From Sulfurimonas sp. (lineage in GTDB: Bacteria > Campylobacterota > Campylobacteria > Campylobacterales > Sulfurimonadaceae), in NCBI GenBank assembly GCA_030949825.1, contig JAUZSC010000032.1, positions 1 through 64,000 on the forward strand: DNA of 64,000 nucleotides, read 5' to 3'. Under the pieces are notes generated by a model, which was not told the DNA's origin, ran no database searches, and worked only from the letters and a program-made list of their open reading frames with translations. Shown one piece after another: positions 47,339 through 56,898 of the stretch. The translations under genes were made by a program, and so were the position numbers. Each line of letters opens with the position of its first letter. The first letter of the stretch is position 1.

Positions 47339-48340
47339 TTAAGCTTGTAAAGCTTCTATTTTCTTTTTTAATGCTGTAACAACATCATCTGCTAAATCAG
47401 CGCCAACTGCAAAACCATACTCTTGCACTTTGTCAACGATTTCATCATATGATTTTTTACCTAGGTTTTTAACATTTTTTAAGTCGTTCGTACTCATTAA
47501 TGTTATTTCACCAATGAGTTTAATGTTTGAGCGGTCAAGACAGTTAAAACTTCTTGCACTTAAACCTAAACTATCGATATTTGTAGTTAATTTCTTTAAA
47601 TCTGGAGACTCTTCAACTCTTTCAATCGTTACAGGAGCTTTGATACTAATCTCTGAATTAAATACTGCTAACTGTGCATACATAACTTCTAATGAGTTTC
47701 TAAATGCATCGATAGGAGAAATTTGACCATCAGTTCTGATATTCATAACAACTCTTTCAAAATTAGGATTGTCTTCTACAAGAACATTCTCAATTTTGTA
47801 AGTAGCTGAACGAACAGGAGTGAAATAAGCATCAAGTGCAATAAATCCATCTTCTAGTTCATCATAAGTATCTTCACTTGCAACATAACCAATACCCTGC
47901 GCTATTTTAATAGTAAAATTAAGCGTAGAATCTTCGTTAAGTGTTGCTAATGGAGCTTCTGGTGTTACAATTTCAACTTGATCATTACTTAAGTCACTTC
48001 CTTTAATAGTACAAGGACCTGCAAAACTATAGTTGATTTGGGCTTCAGTAACATCTTCACCGAGAAGTTTAAATCTAATCTCTTTAAGGTTTAAAATAAA
48101 GTCTGAAATATCTTCAAGCATACCACGCACAGAGTCAAACTCGTGTTTAGCACCCTCAATTTTGATAGCTATTGGAGCATATCCAACAGAACTACTTAGT
48201 AAAAAACGACGAAGAGGATGCGCTAAAGAAATAGCATAACCCGTTTCAAACGGATATGCCATAATATTAGCTTCATTCTCACCAATTTGTTCTACCTCAA
48301 ACTCTTGTGGAGCTAGTGGAGTAGTTTTAATTTTTTTCAT
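47339..48340 (-). CDS. rpoA: RNA polymerase alpha subunit
   Basis: Alpha dimers start polymerase assembly and its C-terminal domain contacts promoter DNA and activators. The 333-residue protein has the N-terminal domain with [19 protein letters not shown] and the C-terminal helix-hairpin-helix domain ([19 protein letters not shown]). It is complete and lies in the order rpsM-rpsK-rpsD-rpoA-rplQ. Confidence 0.98.
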   Translation of the reverse strand: MKKIKTTPLAPQEFEVEQIGENEANIMAYPFETGYAISLAHPLRRFLLSSSVGYAPIAIKIEGAKHEFDSVRGMLEDISDFILNLKEIRFKLLGEDVTEAQINYSFAGPCTIKGSDLSNDQVEIVTPEAPLATLNEDSTLNFTIKIAQGIGYVASEDTYDELEDGFIALDAYFTPVRSATYKIENVLVEDNPNFERVVMNIRTDGQISPIDAFRNSLEVMYAQLAVFNSEISIKAPVTIERVEESPDLKKLTTNIDSLGLSARSFNCLDRSNIKLIGEITLMSTNDLKNVKNLGKKSYDEIVDKVQEYGFAVGADLADDVVTALKKKIEALQA

Positions 48341-48357
48341 CTAAGTCCTTTGATTGA

Positions 48358-48984
48358 CTATTTAGAGTAAAGCTCAACGATTAAACGTTCTTCAACAGGA
48401 ATAACAACTTCTTCACGCTCAGGAATGCGAGTAAAAATACCAAATACTTTATCAGCATCAATATCAACCCATGGAGCCAAACCAGTTTGGTTAGTTAATT
48501 CCATTGCACGAACGATCTGTACATTTTTCTTACTTGATTCACGAATCTCTATTTTTTGACCAACTTTAACACGGTATGAAGCGATGTCAAGTTTTTTGCC
48601 ATCAACTAAGATATGACCATGATTAACAAGTTGACGAGCAAAACGACGCGTTGAAGCAAAACCCATACGATAAACAACATTATCAAGTCTTGATTCGATT
48701 AGAGTAATAAGGTTTGTACCAGTATTACCATCTCTTCTTTTCGCTTCAACAAATAATGCACGGAATTGTTTTTCAGAAACACCGTACATGAATTTTGCTT
48801 TTTGTTTTTCATTAAGTTGTAAACCATACTCAGAAACTTTCTTACGACGCTGACCATGTTGACCAGGACCATAAGGTCTTTTTTCTAATGCAGATTTACC
48901 CGCTAAACGACGCTCACCTTTAAGGTTAAGACTTACACCGAATCTTCTTTCGATTTTCTCTACTGGACCTCTATATCTTGCCAT
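48358..48984 (-). CDS. rpsD: 30S ribosomal protein S4
   Basis: S4 is a primary 16S rRNA binder and operon regulator. The 208-residue protein has the S4 RNA-binding domain ([20 protein letters not shown]). The N-terminal zinc cysteines of some S4 forms are absent. It is 11 nt from rpsK. Confidence 0.98.
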   Translation of the reverse strand: MARYRGPVEKIERRFGVSLNLKGERRLAGKSALEKRPYGPGQHGQRRKKVSEYGLQLNEKQKAKFMYGVSEKQFRALFVEAKRRDGNTGTNLITLIESRLDNVVYRMGFASTRRFARQLVNHGHILVDGKKLDIASYRVKVGQKIEIRESSKKNVQIVRAMELTNQTGLAPWVDIDADKVFGIFTRIPEREEVVIPVEERLIVELYSK

Positions 48985-48995
48985 CAGTAATCTCC

Positions 48996-49388
48996 TTAAA
49001 CTCTACGACGTTTAGGCGCGCGACAACCATTGTGTGGTAATGGAGTAACATCTTTCATAAATGTTACACGAATACCTTCAATAGCGCCAACAGCCTTAAC
49101 TGCAGTCTCACGACCTGAACCAGGACCTTGAACTTTAATACCAAGTTCTTTTATACCATGTACTTGTGCTTTAGCAACTGCATCTTCTGTAGCAGCTTGT
49201 GCAGCAAATGGTGTTGATTTTTTAGAACCTTTAAATCCTAAAGAACCAGCAGAACTCCAAGCAATCATGTTACCCATTTCATCTGTAATTGTTACAAGCG
49301 TATTGTTAAATGATGCAGCTATGTGGCAGATACCACGCGCAATATTTTTCTTTACTACTTTTTTTCTAACAGCTTTTCTTTTTGCCAT
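48996..49388 (-). CDS. rpsK: 30S ribosomal protein S11
   Basis: S11 forms part of the mRNA exit platform. The 130 residues include [14 protein letters not shown] and the end [14 protein letters not shown]. Gene order and spacing (11 nt from rpsM) are standard. Confidence 0.98.
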   Translation of the reverse strand: MAKRKAVRKKVVKKNIARGICHIAASFNNTLVTITDEMGNMIAWSSAGSLGFKGSKKSTPFAAQAATEDAVAKAQVHGIKELGIKVQGPGSGRETAVKAVGAIEGIRVTFMKDVTPLPHNGCRAPKRRRV

Positions 49389-49399
49389 CTATTAATCCC

Positions 49400-49762
49400 T
49401 TACGCTGCGCCGACAGTTTTACGTTTACCCTTACGAGTACGCGCATTTGTCTTAGTTTTTTGACCACGACATGGAAGACCACGACGGTGACGAAGACCAC
49501 GGTATGAACCTAAATCCATTAGTGCCTTAATATCCATTGCTACTTTCTTGCGTAAATCACCTTCAACCATATGGTTGGCACGGATTTCAGCAGTAATTGC
49601 AGCTACATCAGCTTCGTTTAATTCGAAAACTCTTTTATTTGGGTCTATGTTAGTCGCCGCTAAAATGAGGCGAGAAGCATGTAAACCAATTCCATAGATA
49701 TACGTTAAACCGTACTCTAATCTTTTCTTTTTAGGTAAATCAACACCGGAGATACGTGCCAT
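49400..49762 (-). CDS. rpsM: 30S ribosomal protein S13
   Basis: S13 bridges the subunits at the head of the 30S. The 120 residues start [20 protein letters not shown] and end with [17 protein letters not shown]. It follows rpmJ by 2 nt. Confidence 0.98.
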   Translation of the reverse strand: MARISGVDLPKKKRLEYGLTYIYGIGLHASRLILAATNIDPNKRVFELNEADVAAITAEIRANHMVEGDLRKKVAMDIKALMDLGSYRGLRHRRGLPCRGQKTKTNARTRKGKRKTVGAA

Positions 49763-49764
49763 GC

Positions 49765-49878
49765 TTATCCTTGTCTTTGTTTATGTTTTTTAACTTTGCA
49801 GATTACTCTTACAATGCCTTTTCTTTTAACAACTATACAGTCGTCACACATCTTCTTAACTGAAGCTCTTACTTTCAT
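49765..49878 (-). CDS. rpmJ: 50S ribosomal protein L36
   Basis: This 37-residue protein ([20 protein letters not shown], then [17 protein letters not shown]) has the zinc-binding CxxC and a further Cys-His pair. It is the first gene of the alpha operon. It was translated directly from the gap before rpsM. Confidence 0.96.
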   Translation of the reverse strand: MKVRASVKKMCDDCIVVKRKGIVRVICKVKKHKQRQG

Positions 49879-50126
49879 AAGTTGTCCTTTTTTTTGTACA
49901 TCTTCACTGCTCTTAGGCCGGCTACCATTACTCACCAAATCCGAAATAATTCGGCTCTGGTTCAGACACTAAAGCTTCACCTATCGGTGAGAATTTAGCT
50001 TGCCAATACTTTTATTCATACAACCTAATAAGTGTATATGGATAGAAATACTCTTTTTGTTTGTTAAAACAGCAAAGCGGACGCGTATTGTATCCAAATT
50101 TATTTAAAACTTTTATTAAAGTCTTT
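49879..50126 (-). promoter_or_regulatory. 248-nt leader/promoter region of the alpha operon
   Basis: No gene is evident. Two short hairpins appear on the minus strand: CCGAA/TTCGG with a 4-nt loop and TCACC/GGTGA with a 4-nt loop. A 17-codon frame starting [10 protein letters not shown] ends with a TGA that overlaps the rpmJ ATG, so it might couple to rpmJ translation; this could be chance. A promoter probably lies here because the upstream zinc-finger gene is separate. Confidence 0.4.
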
Positions 50127-50471
50127 TTAATCCCATAAAACACTCACTCCATACTGCTCATTAAGTACAATATGTTTATTGTAATAGACTTTTTTACCGT
50201 ATTTTTTACTCAACAACTCTACTTCTATGGAGTCTTCTTCTAAAAGTTCTCTTACTTCTTGGTATTTTAACCATTTCCCATATTTTGCTAAAGAATTTTG
50301 CCAAATTCTAAATTCACATGTAGATGTATCAGTTTGCTCAAACATCTCTCCATCTTCAGTTTTCCAATGTGCATTCGAGCAAGCATAGAGCTTTACTTTC
50401 TTGCCACTTACTTCTTTATCACGCACCTCAATATGACCCTCATCACAGTAAGGGCATTTTCCTAAGACCAT
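50127..50471 (-). CDS. Zinc-finger protein related to topoisomerase I C-terminal domains
   Basis: The 114-residue protein begins with a four-Cys zinc ribbon-like start (GKCPYCDEGHIEV, then YACSN). The rest (CEFRIWQNSLAKYGKWL, LLEEDSIEVELLSKKYGK) looks like the topoisomerase-associated zinc-finger proteins seen alone in bacteria. No catalytic domain is present. Role unknown, perhaps nucleic-acid binding. Confidence 0.65.
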   Translation of the reverse strand: MVLGKCPYCDEGHIEVRDKEVSGKKVKLYACSNAHWKTEDGEMFEQTDTSTCEFRIWQNSLAKYGKWLKYQEVRELLEEDSIEVELLSKKYGKKVYYNKHIVLNEQYGVSVLWD

Positions 50472-50606
50472 TGATACTCCTTGAAATTTAGTTTCATCTG
50501 TGTTATTTTAATAAAAAAAGTACTTTCCGTTCAAAAATATGGCGTATTGACATATTTTATATATAATTGTTAAGCTATAATATGAAAACAAATACGAAGG
50601 ATACAA

Positions 50607-51527
50607 ATGAAAACGATTATAACACTACTAACAACTCTCTTTATGGCAGTAGGATTAACTGTTTGCTCAGTACATGCAAATGAGCAAAATCTTCAAATAT
50701 TTAGCGCCCCAAATGAAGATGCAGCACTCAGTGCAAAAACTATAGAAAAAGCTTTTAATAAAACTGGTTTATTTGTAGATGTAAACAATGACATGAATTC
50801 TATTTTCTCAAAAAGATATGGGAATGTCTATCACGATAAGTATAACCTAGCAATTTTTACAAATACAAAGCTAGTTAAAAAACTTATGAAAAAACACCCT
50901 TCTATCGGCTTAATTACTCCTTTATCAATGTCAATTTATTCAGCTAAAGACAAAAGTATCAATATCTCTACGCTTTCTTTAGCTGGAATGTCTAGAATTA
51001 CGGGAATTGATCAAGCAGATGCAGACCTTATTGCTTATGCTAAACTCGTAGACTTAGCACTCCATAATGCTTTAGCTAAGGGTAAATACTTATCAGTAAA
51101 GCATGCAACAAATAATGAAAACTTAGTGACTTCATTTACAACAGAGTTTGAACTTGAAGATGGTGATACTTACGCAGATGCTAAAGATAGCTTCAAAGAA
51201 GAGTTTGAGAGTGAAATCAGTCCTGTTGGATTTTTAGTACCAAAGTCTTACATGATTGAGCATGAAGATTATGATTTTTTCGATACATATTCAATCATTC
51301 GATTTAATGCAATATTTCCTGTTTCAAAAAATCATCCAGATGCTGGTGCATATGCTCCTTTTTCATTAGCCATTTATAAGAAAAAAGATGATGACACTGT
51401 TCACATCTCCTTTCCATCGATTAAGAACTGGATTAAAGACTTAGATATTAAAGATAAAGAAACAGCAGATGCAGTGACTCAAACACACATAATGATACAA
51501 GAGATTTTAGAAGAATTAACAGAATAA
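50607..51527 (+). CDS. Exported DUF302-domain protein
   Basis: A signal peptide (residues 1-24, ending SVHANEQ) is followed by two similar halves of about 130 residues: one with YNLAIFTNTKL and GLITPLSMSIY, the other with YSIIRFNAIFPVSK and APFSLAIYKK. These look like tandem DUF302-type domains. Function unknown. A Shine-Dalgarno AAGGA lies upstream of the ATG. Confidence 0.7.
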   Translation: MKTIITLLTTLFMAVGLTVCSVHANEQNLQIFSAPNEDAALSAKTIEKAFNKTGLFVDVNNDMNSIFSKRYGNVYHDKYNLAIFTNTKLVKKLMKKHPSIGLITPLSMSIYSAKDKSINISTLSLAGMSRITGIDQADADLIAYAKLVDLALHNALAKGKYLSVKHATNNENLVTSFTTEFELEDGDTYADAKDSFKEEFESEISPVGFLVPKSYMIEHEDYDFFDTYSIIRFNAIFPVSKNHPDAGAYAPFSLAIYKKKDDDTVHISFPSIKNWIKDLDIKDKETADAVTQTHIMIQEILEELTE

Positions 51528-51550
51528 TATAATTTAGCTAAAATTCCATT

Positions 51551-52801
51551 ATGAATTCATACATAGATAAATTTAACATAACAATCCAAAATAGTTTTTA
51601 CGCAAAACTTCCAGAGAATGAGCAAGTATTTATTAAGGAGAAGTCATTTCTCCTTAAGTTCTCACATCAAGAACTTAAACAAATTATAGATATGACGCGG
51701 GATCTTGGTATGTGGAATGAAAAAAGCATCATCGAAATATTTCCAGAGCATTCGCAAAAAAAAGTTGTTTTTACTCGACTTCGAAAAACTTATGAGGCTA
51801 TTAGAGATAAGAAAAATTCTTATAAAGACTTTGAACTTAAAAATGTTCCAAAAGAGCAGAAGTATACATTTACAACAGAGAATAAACAAGGCTTTGGCTT
51901 AGGACTTTGTCCTGTTGCATCTGAGAAGACGCGTTGCTGTAATCTGCTTACACTCGATGCAGTTGAGTCCTGTGGATTTGATTGTTCTTACTGTTCTATT
52001 CAAAGTTTTTATAACCAAAACACCATTACCTTTGACAGTGGCTTTGCAGACAAACTTTTAAATCTTAAGCTAGATCAAAATAAGACTTATCATATTGGGA
52101 CTGGACAAAGTTCAGACTCTCTTATGTGGGGAAACCGTGAGGGAATTCTTGATTCTCTTTTTCGTTTTGCGAGAGAAAATCCAAATGTCATTTTGGAGTT
52201 TAAAACAAAATCAGATAAAATAACTTACTTCTTAGAAAATGATGTGCCTAAGAATATTTTATGTACCTACTCACTTAATACTCAAACCATCATAGATAAT
52301 GAAGAGCATCTAACTGCCTCTTTAAACAAACGCGTTGCGGCTGCAAGAAAACTTGCAGACAAGGGTGTTAAAGTTGGATTTCATTTTCATCCTATCGTTG
52401 AGTATGAAGATTATTTAGAAGAATATAATGAAGTTTACCAAAAACTAATTCGTGAGTTTAGCGTCAATGAAGTTGCGCTTATTAGTTTTGGAACACTCAC
52501 TTTTATAAAGCCTGTCATCAAACAACTACGAGAAAGAGAATTTAGAACGAAGATAACACAGATTGAGCATGTTAATGCAAGTGGGAAAACTTCTTACCCA
52601 GATGCCACTAAGGTTGAGATGTTTAAGTCTGCTTACGAGAGTTTCAAACCATGGCACCAAAAGGTTTTCTTTTACCTATGTATGGAAGAACATCAAATGT
52701 GGGCAAAAACTTTTGGCTACCAGTACTCAACAAACAATGACTTTGAAAATGCAATGCTGAGTTCTTATGCAAATAAACTCGATATGCCTTTTCTACTTTG
52801 A
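51551..52801 (+). CDS. Radical SAM protein of the spore photoproduct lyase (SPL) family
   Basis: The 416-residue protein has the cluster motif CGFDCSYCSIQSF (CxxxCxxC) at about residue 138. LGLCPVASEKTRCCNL precedes it and YHIGTGQSSDSLMWGNREG follows, as in SPL-like proteins. In non-spore-formers this subfamily has no proven substrate; a role in DNA or RNA base repair or modification is possible. Confidence 0.85.
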   Translation: MNSYIDKFNITIQNSFYAKLPENEQVFIKEKSFLLKFSHQELKQIIDMTRDLGMWNEKSIIEIFPEHSQKKVVFTRLRKTYEAIRDKKNSYKDFELKNVPKEQKYTFTTENKQGFGLGLCPVASEKTRCCNLLTLDAVESCGFDCSYCSIQSFYNQNTITFDSGFADKLLNLKLDQNKTYHIGTGQSSDSLMWGNREGILDSLFRFARENPNVILEFKTKSDKITYFLENDVPKNILCTYSLNTQTIIDNEEHLTASLNKRVAAARKLADKGVKVGFHFHPIVEYEDYLEEYNEVYQKLIREFSVNEVALISFGTLTFIKPVIKQLREREFRTKITQIEHVNASGKTSYPDATKVEMFKSAYESFKPWHQKVFFYLCMEEHQMWAKTFGYQYSTNNDFENAMLSSYANKLDMPFLL

Positions 52802-54091
52802 TTGGAATTTAACTAAAACCATTCCCGCAAACTTATCTTTGTTATAGTATTCAACTCGATAAATTGAGCCTCTTTTATCGATAGAGTACTTCTTAGCGAT
52901 GTCTTTTTGAACTATCACAATATCTGTCTCTATTTTTGCCTTATTTGTAAAGCCAATTACATTCACACGAAAACTAGGATTATGTTGGACTAAAAATGAT
53001 TTTTCTGCATCTACAATACTTCCAAAAGAAACTTCTTTATGGATTCCATCGATTAAAAAATTTACTTTTGCTTTGTTTTCATCATAATCTTGATAATCTG
53101 CTTTGAGCTTCGAGAGTCTTCTATTTCCATAATGAATGGTATAAATATTACCTTTTTTTACAATCATCATCAGTGGATTACTTGCTTTAAAGTCTACTAT
53201 TTGACCTTTTTTTATAGGAAAATATTTTAAAAAGCCTCTTATTTTGTTCAGTGGTAGTTTAATTTTACCATCATATAAAGAGATATAAATATCATTATTA
53301 ATCGCAGCGTAAATACCTGATGATGTCATTTTAAACTTTCGCTTATACTCAATACCCATAATATCCATATATTTTTCAAGTGCTAAAAGATGATAATAGG
53401 TTCTCTTATGCGTAGCAAGGCTTTTACTTGCTTCATTTCCAAAAGCTGCTTTACCTTCATTTATAGCATAGTAAGTAAGCGTTTTTTCCATCTCTTTATC
53501 ACCTTCTACTGTTCTTGTATTATGAAGGTGGTATTTGTGTTCAGCTTTTAAAAGATGTTCATTTACATAAGAAACCACTTCATCTGCTATCTTTTTCAAG
53601 TTGCCATAAACTGGTACATTTATTGTTGTTTGATCAACTATAGAACATTGTCCCCATCTACGAGGAGAGTGTAAGTTATCTTCATATTTAGGACGGTAAT
53701 AACCACTTCCATCATGTAGGTTTACAATTAACTTTACGCTTTCATCTTTTATATAACTTTTAATTCTTTGAATTGTCTCGTATTCAGGATCTGATTTTGA
53801 AAGCGCAGCAAACTTACGATTCATATCACCATGCGGTCCACGACTTCTTTGAATGATAGAGTAAAAATTCAGGTTTGGAACAATCCAAACAGAACCTTTA
53901 GTGATTTCATAATGTGTTGCGAGAAGTGAAGCAGATATAAAACCACCTGGTTCATCACCTTGGATACCACCAATTACTAAAAGTGTATTGTTGTCATCTA
54001 CACCTTTTTTAATTAAATCAAAATTAAAATCATTTCCGTATATGGCTGTAGTAAGTACTAAAGCTAAAAGAAGTTTATATAACTTCAACAT
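52793..54091 (-). CDS. M99-family carboxypeptidase, Csd4/Pgp1-like
   Basis: Csd4 of Helicobacter and Pgp1 of Campylobacter trim peptidoglycan tripeptides and shape helical cells. The start ATG at 54091 gives a signal peptide (LLLALVLTTAIYGN). The zinc site has GGIQGDEPGGF, with Gln in place of His as in Csd4, plus LIVNLHDGSGYY. The C-terminal beta-rich domains follow. It overlaps the upstream M15 peptidase gene, so the two are coupled. Confidence 0.88.
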   Translation of the reverse strand: MLKLYKLLLALVLTTAIYGNDFNFDLIKKGVDDNNTLLVIGGIQGDEPGGFISASLLATHYEITKGSVWIVPNLNFYSIIQRSRGPHGDMNRKFAALSKSDPEYETIQRIKSYIKDESVKLIVNLHDGSGYYRPKYEDNLHSPRRWGQCSIVDQTTINVPVYGNLKKIADEVVSYVNEHLLKAEHKYHLHNTRTVEGDKEMEKTLTYYAINEGKAAFGNEASKSLATHKRTYYHLLALEKYMDIMGIEYKRKFKMTSSGIYAAINNDIYISLYDGKIKLPLNKIRGFLKYFPIKKGQIVDFKASNPLMMIVKKGNIYTIHYGNRRLSKLKADYQDYDENKAKVNFLIDGIHKEVSFGSIVDAEKSFLVQHNPSFRVNVIGFTNKAKIETDIVIVQKDIAKKYSIDKRGSIYRVEYYNKDKFAGMVLVKFQSK

Positions 54092-54815
54092 GCCATGGCT
54101 CGAAACGAACTCCGTCACTATTATTTTTGTTATATCGCATCCCTATGTAATCGAGTTTCATCATTTCATTAAATTCCTGTGTTGAGGCAAAATCTGCTGT
54201 AAAATTTTTATATCCCCATCCTTTTCGACCTACATCAAAGTCACTTATAGTATGGTATGAGTGAGCAGGAGGAGCAATGCTTTCAGATGCTTTTGTCATA
54301 TTACCGCGAGTATTATATATTTTATTTACATACAAGCTTAATTGTTTTACAACATTTCTAACACCAGATGTTAAGATTAAAGTATCTCCTACATCTTGTT
54401 TTAGCTTAGTATAATCCTCAAGTGCTTTTCCCTTAAATACATAATGTCCAGTATAGGGAATTTTTTGGACTTCTTTTATTTTAACTATATTTTTTATATC
54501 AAAACATGTTTTTTCACCATAAAAACCATATTGCTTTGGGTCTTCATAAAAAAGCTTGTCTAAGAAAGCTATCTCTTTTTTTGTAAAGGCTCCAATACTG
54601 CTATAGTTTCGAGCATAAAAGAGTGTATCTTTAAATGATATAAGGTTAAAGTTTGCAAAACCAACATGTTTTTTAACACGCTTTATTCGAGCGTTTACGC
54701 TAGTTAGCAATGCCCATTCATCTCTATCGAGATAAATGTCATTCGCATTAGCCATAAGGTCATTTGCAAAAAGAGGGGTTAGCGCTGTACACGCCAAGAA
54801 GTTTCTTCTATTCAT
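54075..54815 (-). CDS. M15-family (VanY/DacB-like) peptidase, exported
   Basis: The N-terminus MNRRNFLACTALTPLF looks like a Tat-type signal. The metal and catalytic motifs are APPAHSYHTISDFDVG (His and Asp) and RFEPWHVEVI (Glu and His) at the very C-terminus. This fits D,D- or L,D-carboxypeptidases that cut peptidoglycan stem peptides. It is upstream of and overlapping the Csd4-like gene. Confidence 0.82.
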   Translation of the reverse strand: MNRRNFLACTALTPLFANDLMANANDIYLDRDEWALLTSVNARIKRVKKHVGFANFNLISFKDTLFYARNYSSIGAFTKKEIAFLDKLFYEDPKQYGFYGEKTCFDIKNIVKIKEVQKIPYTGHYVFKGKALEDYTKLKQDVGDTLILTSGVRNVVKQLSLYVNKIYNTRGNMTKASESIAPPAHSYHTISDFDVGRKGWGYKNFTADFASTQEFNEMMKLDYIGMRYNKNNSDGVRFEPWHVEVI

Positions 54816-54867
54816 AAGACTTATTATATCAGAATTTCAAATAAGTCCTCTATAATATGGCTTATTT

Positions 54868-55068
54868 TTAAACATCCATCCCAATTACGAATGTATTTTC
54901 TTCTTCTTTAATCGTAAATGAATGCTTTGGACAAAAGTCATTATTCATTATATCTCGCATCTCTATACTTTTTAGTAAAGCTTCTTCTTTAGAATCCATT
55001 TCAATACTTGCTTCTAATTCACTTCTTTTAAAACATCCACATTGTCTTTCTACTATAATTTGATACAT
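54868..55068 (-). CDS. Small conserved-looking protein with a CGC start motif
   Basis: The 66-residue protein starts MYQIIVERQCGCFKRSELEA and has a further Cys in NDFCPKHSF. The Cys/His set could bind a metal. No family recognised. It lies alone, 52 nt upstream of the M15 gene on the same strand. Confidence 0.6.
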   Translation of the reverse strand: MYQIIVERQCGCFKRSELEASIEMDSKEEALLKSIEMRDIMNNDFCPKHSFTIKEEENTFVIGMDV

Positions 55069-55193
55069 ATTTATCCTTTAATTTTTGAAATAGTATCCAA
55101 ACACTTCTTTACTCACGCAAAAGAGATATAATGTTATAAATATTTTAAGTAATTGTAATACTACTTAAAAGACGGAAAAACTAAGGAAATAAA

Positions 55194-56042
55194 ATGATTA
55201 TAAGTCAACACCTAACATTAGGTTGTATGAACACGCTTAGAGTTGATAGAGACACAACACCAGGTCTCTATTTAATGGCGGAGGACGAACAAGATGTTCT
55301 TCTCCCTGGACAGTATGTAACAGATGCTATGCTTGAAGATACTTTAGTAGATGTGTTTTTATATACAGATTCTGAAGATAGACTTGTAGCAACTACACTA
55401 AAACCAACTGCGATGCTCGATGAATTTGCTCTTTTTGAAGTTATTGATGTCGCTCCATTTGGTGCATTTATGGACTGGGGTCTTACAAAAGACTTACTTG
55501 TCCCAAATATGTTTCAAAAAAACTCCCTTTGAAGTAGGTGAGAAAAGATACTTAAAAGTTGTTTACGATGAAAGAACACATAGACTTGTAGGAACTGAAA
55601 AACTTGGTGATTTCTTTGAGAGACGCATCAAAGGTTTAGCTAAAAATGACAAAGCAGATATACTTATTATTGCAAAAACACCACTTGGATTTAAATGTAT
55701 AGTCAATGAAAAATACGAAGGTTTAATTTACCATAGTGACATATTTGAAACTATCGCCATTGGTGACAAGAAGATAGCTTATGTTAAAACAATTAGAAAA
55801 GATGGGAATATTGACCTTACTCTTAGAGAACCTGGTTCTAAAAAAGTACTGGACCCGCTGATAAAGTTTTTAACATACTTAAAGAAAATAAAGGAAGCAT
55901 GCCTTACAATTATAAAAGTGATGCCGGCATGATTAAAGATACATTTGGTTTGAGTAAAAAAGATTTTAAACGATCACTCACACAACTTAGTGATGCAGGT
56001 AAAATAGAAGTTAAAGATACTGGGATATATATAAAGGACTAA
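55194..56042 (+). CDS. CvfB-like S1 RNA-binding protein (two frameshifts)
   Basis: CvfB/YitL proteins have three S1-like domains and a winged helix. Here the N-terminal S1 (residues about 1-65), a second S1 (VAPFGAFMDWGLTKDLLVP), a third (PLGFKCIVNEKYEGLIYHSD) and a winged helix end (MIKDTFGLSKKDFKRSLTQL) are all seen. An extra A in the A7 run at 55516-55522 and a missing C at 55854-55856 break it. Correction gives exactly 283 codons. Confidence 0.85.
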
Positions 56043-56043
56043 C

Positions 56044-56256
56044 ATGGGGAAAAAACAAAAAAAGAGCGTTGAACTCACAGATAAAAAAATAAAATTTAAT
56101 ATCGAAAAAAGATTTTTCAAGGTCATTCGTTATTATCCAACTGCTATGAACTTAGATGTAATGGAGTTTGATGAAAATGGAGTAAAAGTAGGTCTTATCA
56201 ACCTTGCTTTTGCACATATTCCAAAAGATGTAAAAAAACAAGTAAAGCCAAACTAA
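56044..56256 (+). CDS. Conserved-looking small cytoplasmic protein
   Basis: The 70-residue protein is Lys-rich at the start (KKQKKSVELTDKKIKF) and has VIRYYPTAMNLDVMEFDENG. No membrane or signal segment. It is 1 nt after the CvfB-like stop and overlaps the next gene, so it is in the same transcript. No family recognised. Confidence 0.6.
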   Translation: MGKKQKKSVELTDKKIKFNIEKRFFKVIRYYPTAMNLDVMEFDENGVKVGLINLAFAHIPKDVKKQVKPN

Positions 56257-56378
56257 TGGATGAAAAAATACAAGTTGCCGCTAGTGGTGGTGATTTTTAT
56301 ATTTGGATTGTAATGTTTAGTATATTGATTGTTGGTGTGGGTTATTTAGCATATGCAAATAAGGATATAGATAGTTAA
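56256..56378 (+). CDS. Very small single-helix membrane protein
   Basis: The 40-residue protein has one helix (FYIWIVMFSILIVGVGYLAY) and a short acidic tail. Its ATG overlaps the TAA of the gene before by one base, a strong sign of coupling. A terminator follows at once. No family recognised. Confidence 0.55.
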   Translation: MDEKIQVAASGGDFYIWIVMFSILIVGVGYLAYANKDIDS

Positions 56379-56407
56379 GTTTGAGGAATAAGCTCAAACT
56401 TATTTTT
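56377..56407 (+). terminator. Intrinsic terminator after the CvfB-like operon
   Basis: A perfect 9-bp stem AAGTTTGAG/CTCAAACTT with a 7-nt loop is followed by ATTTTT. It begins at the stop codon of the small membrane protein. A second hairpin without T-run (GTTTAGGT/ACCTAAAC) lies at 56425-56445. Confidence 0.8.
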
Positions 56408-56504
56408 AACTATCGGTAAACAATGTTTAGGTAACAAACCTAAACTATAAAGTATAAAAATTGGTATAAGTTCATACTTCATCAAGGAGAACAGAATTAT
56501 ACAA

Positions 56505-56541
56505 ACACATTGTTACAAATGTGTTAATAATCTTGTATAAT
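56505..56541 (+). promoter_or_regulatory. Promoter and dyad operator-like site of the chorismate mutase gene
   Basis: TATAAT at 56536-56541 is a perfect -10 box. Upstream, ACACATT (56505-56511) and AATGTGT (56518-56524) form a 7-bp dyad with 6 nt between, covering the -35 area. The dyad may be a repressor site. The regulator is unknown. Confidence 0.5.
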
Positions 56542-56566
56542 CTGTATAAACTACGAGGAAATAATT

Positions 56567-56860
56567 ATGAAAATATGTAAAACGCTAGAAGAAGTAAGAA
56601 ATGAAGTAGATCTAGTAGATGAAAAAATAGTCGAACTGATCGCACAAAGAAGTCATTACATCCGTCAAGCGGCATCGTTTAAAAATAGTATTGATGAAGT
56701 AAAAGCAGAAGATAGAATTGATTATATTATGCAAAGACTTAGACACAAAGCTATAGAGCTTGAAGTATCTCCAAATATGATTACTGATTTATATAAGATT
56801 ATGATTGATGAGATGGTTGAGACTGAGATTGCAGAGCTTAGGAATAAAGATGTATTTTAA
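56567..56860 (+). CDS. Chorismate mutase, AroQ class
   Basis: The 97-residue all-helical protein has EVRNEVDLVDEKIVELIAQR and YIRQAASFK, the pattern of the AroQ fold (Arg, Lys and Asp of the active site). It converts chorismate to prephenate for Phe and Tyr synthesis, or may act on isochorismate as in PchB-like proteins. AGGAAAT precedes the ATG. Confidence 0.88.
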   Translation: MKICKTLEEVRNEVDLVDEKIVELIAQRSHYIRQAASFKNSIDEVKAEDRIDYIMQRLRHKAIELEVSPNMITDLYKIMIDEMVETEIAELRNKDVF

Positions 56861-56871
56861 TCTTTAGTAGA

Positions 56872-56895
56872 TTAGAGGGACAGAAGTCCCTCTAA
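56872..56895. terminator. Bidirectional terminator between aroQ-type gene and infA
   Basis: A perfect 10-bp stem TTAGAGGGAC/GTCCCTCTAA with loop AGAA lies between two convergent genes. T-rich sequence follows on the plus side (TATTTATTT) and a weaker one on the minus side, so it can serve both. Confidence 0.7.
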
Positions 56896-56898
56896 TAT

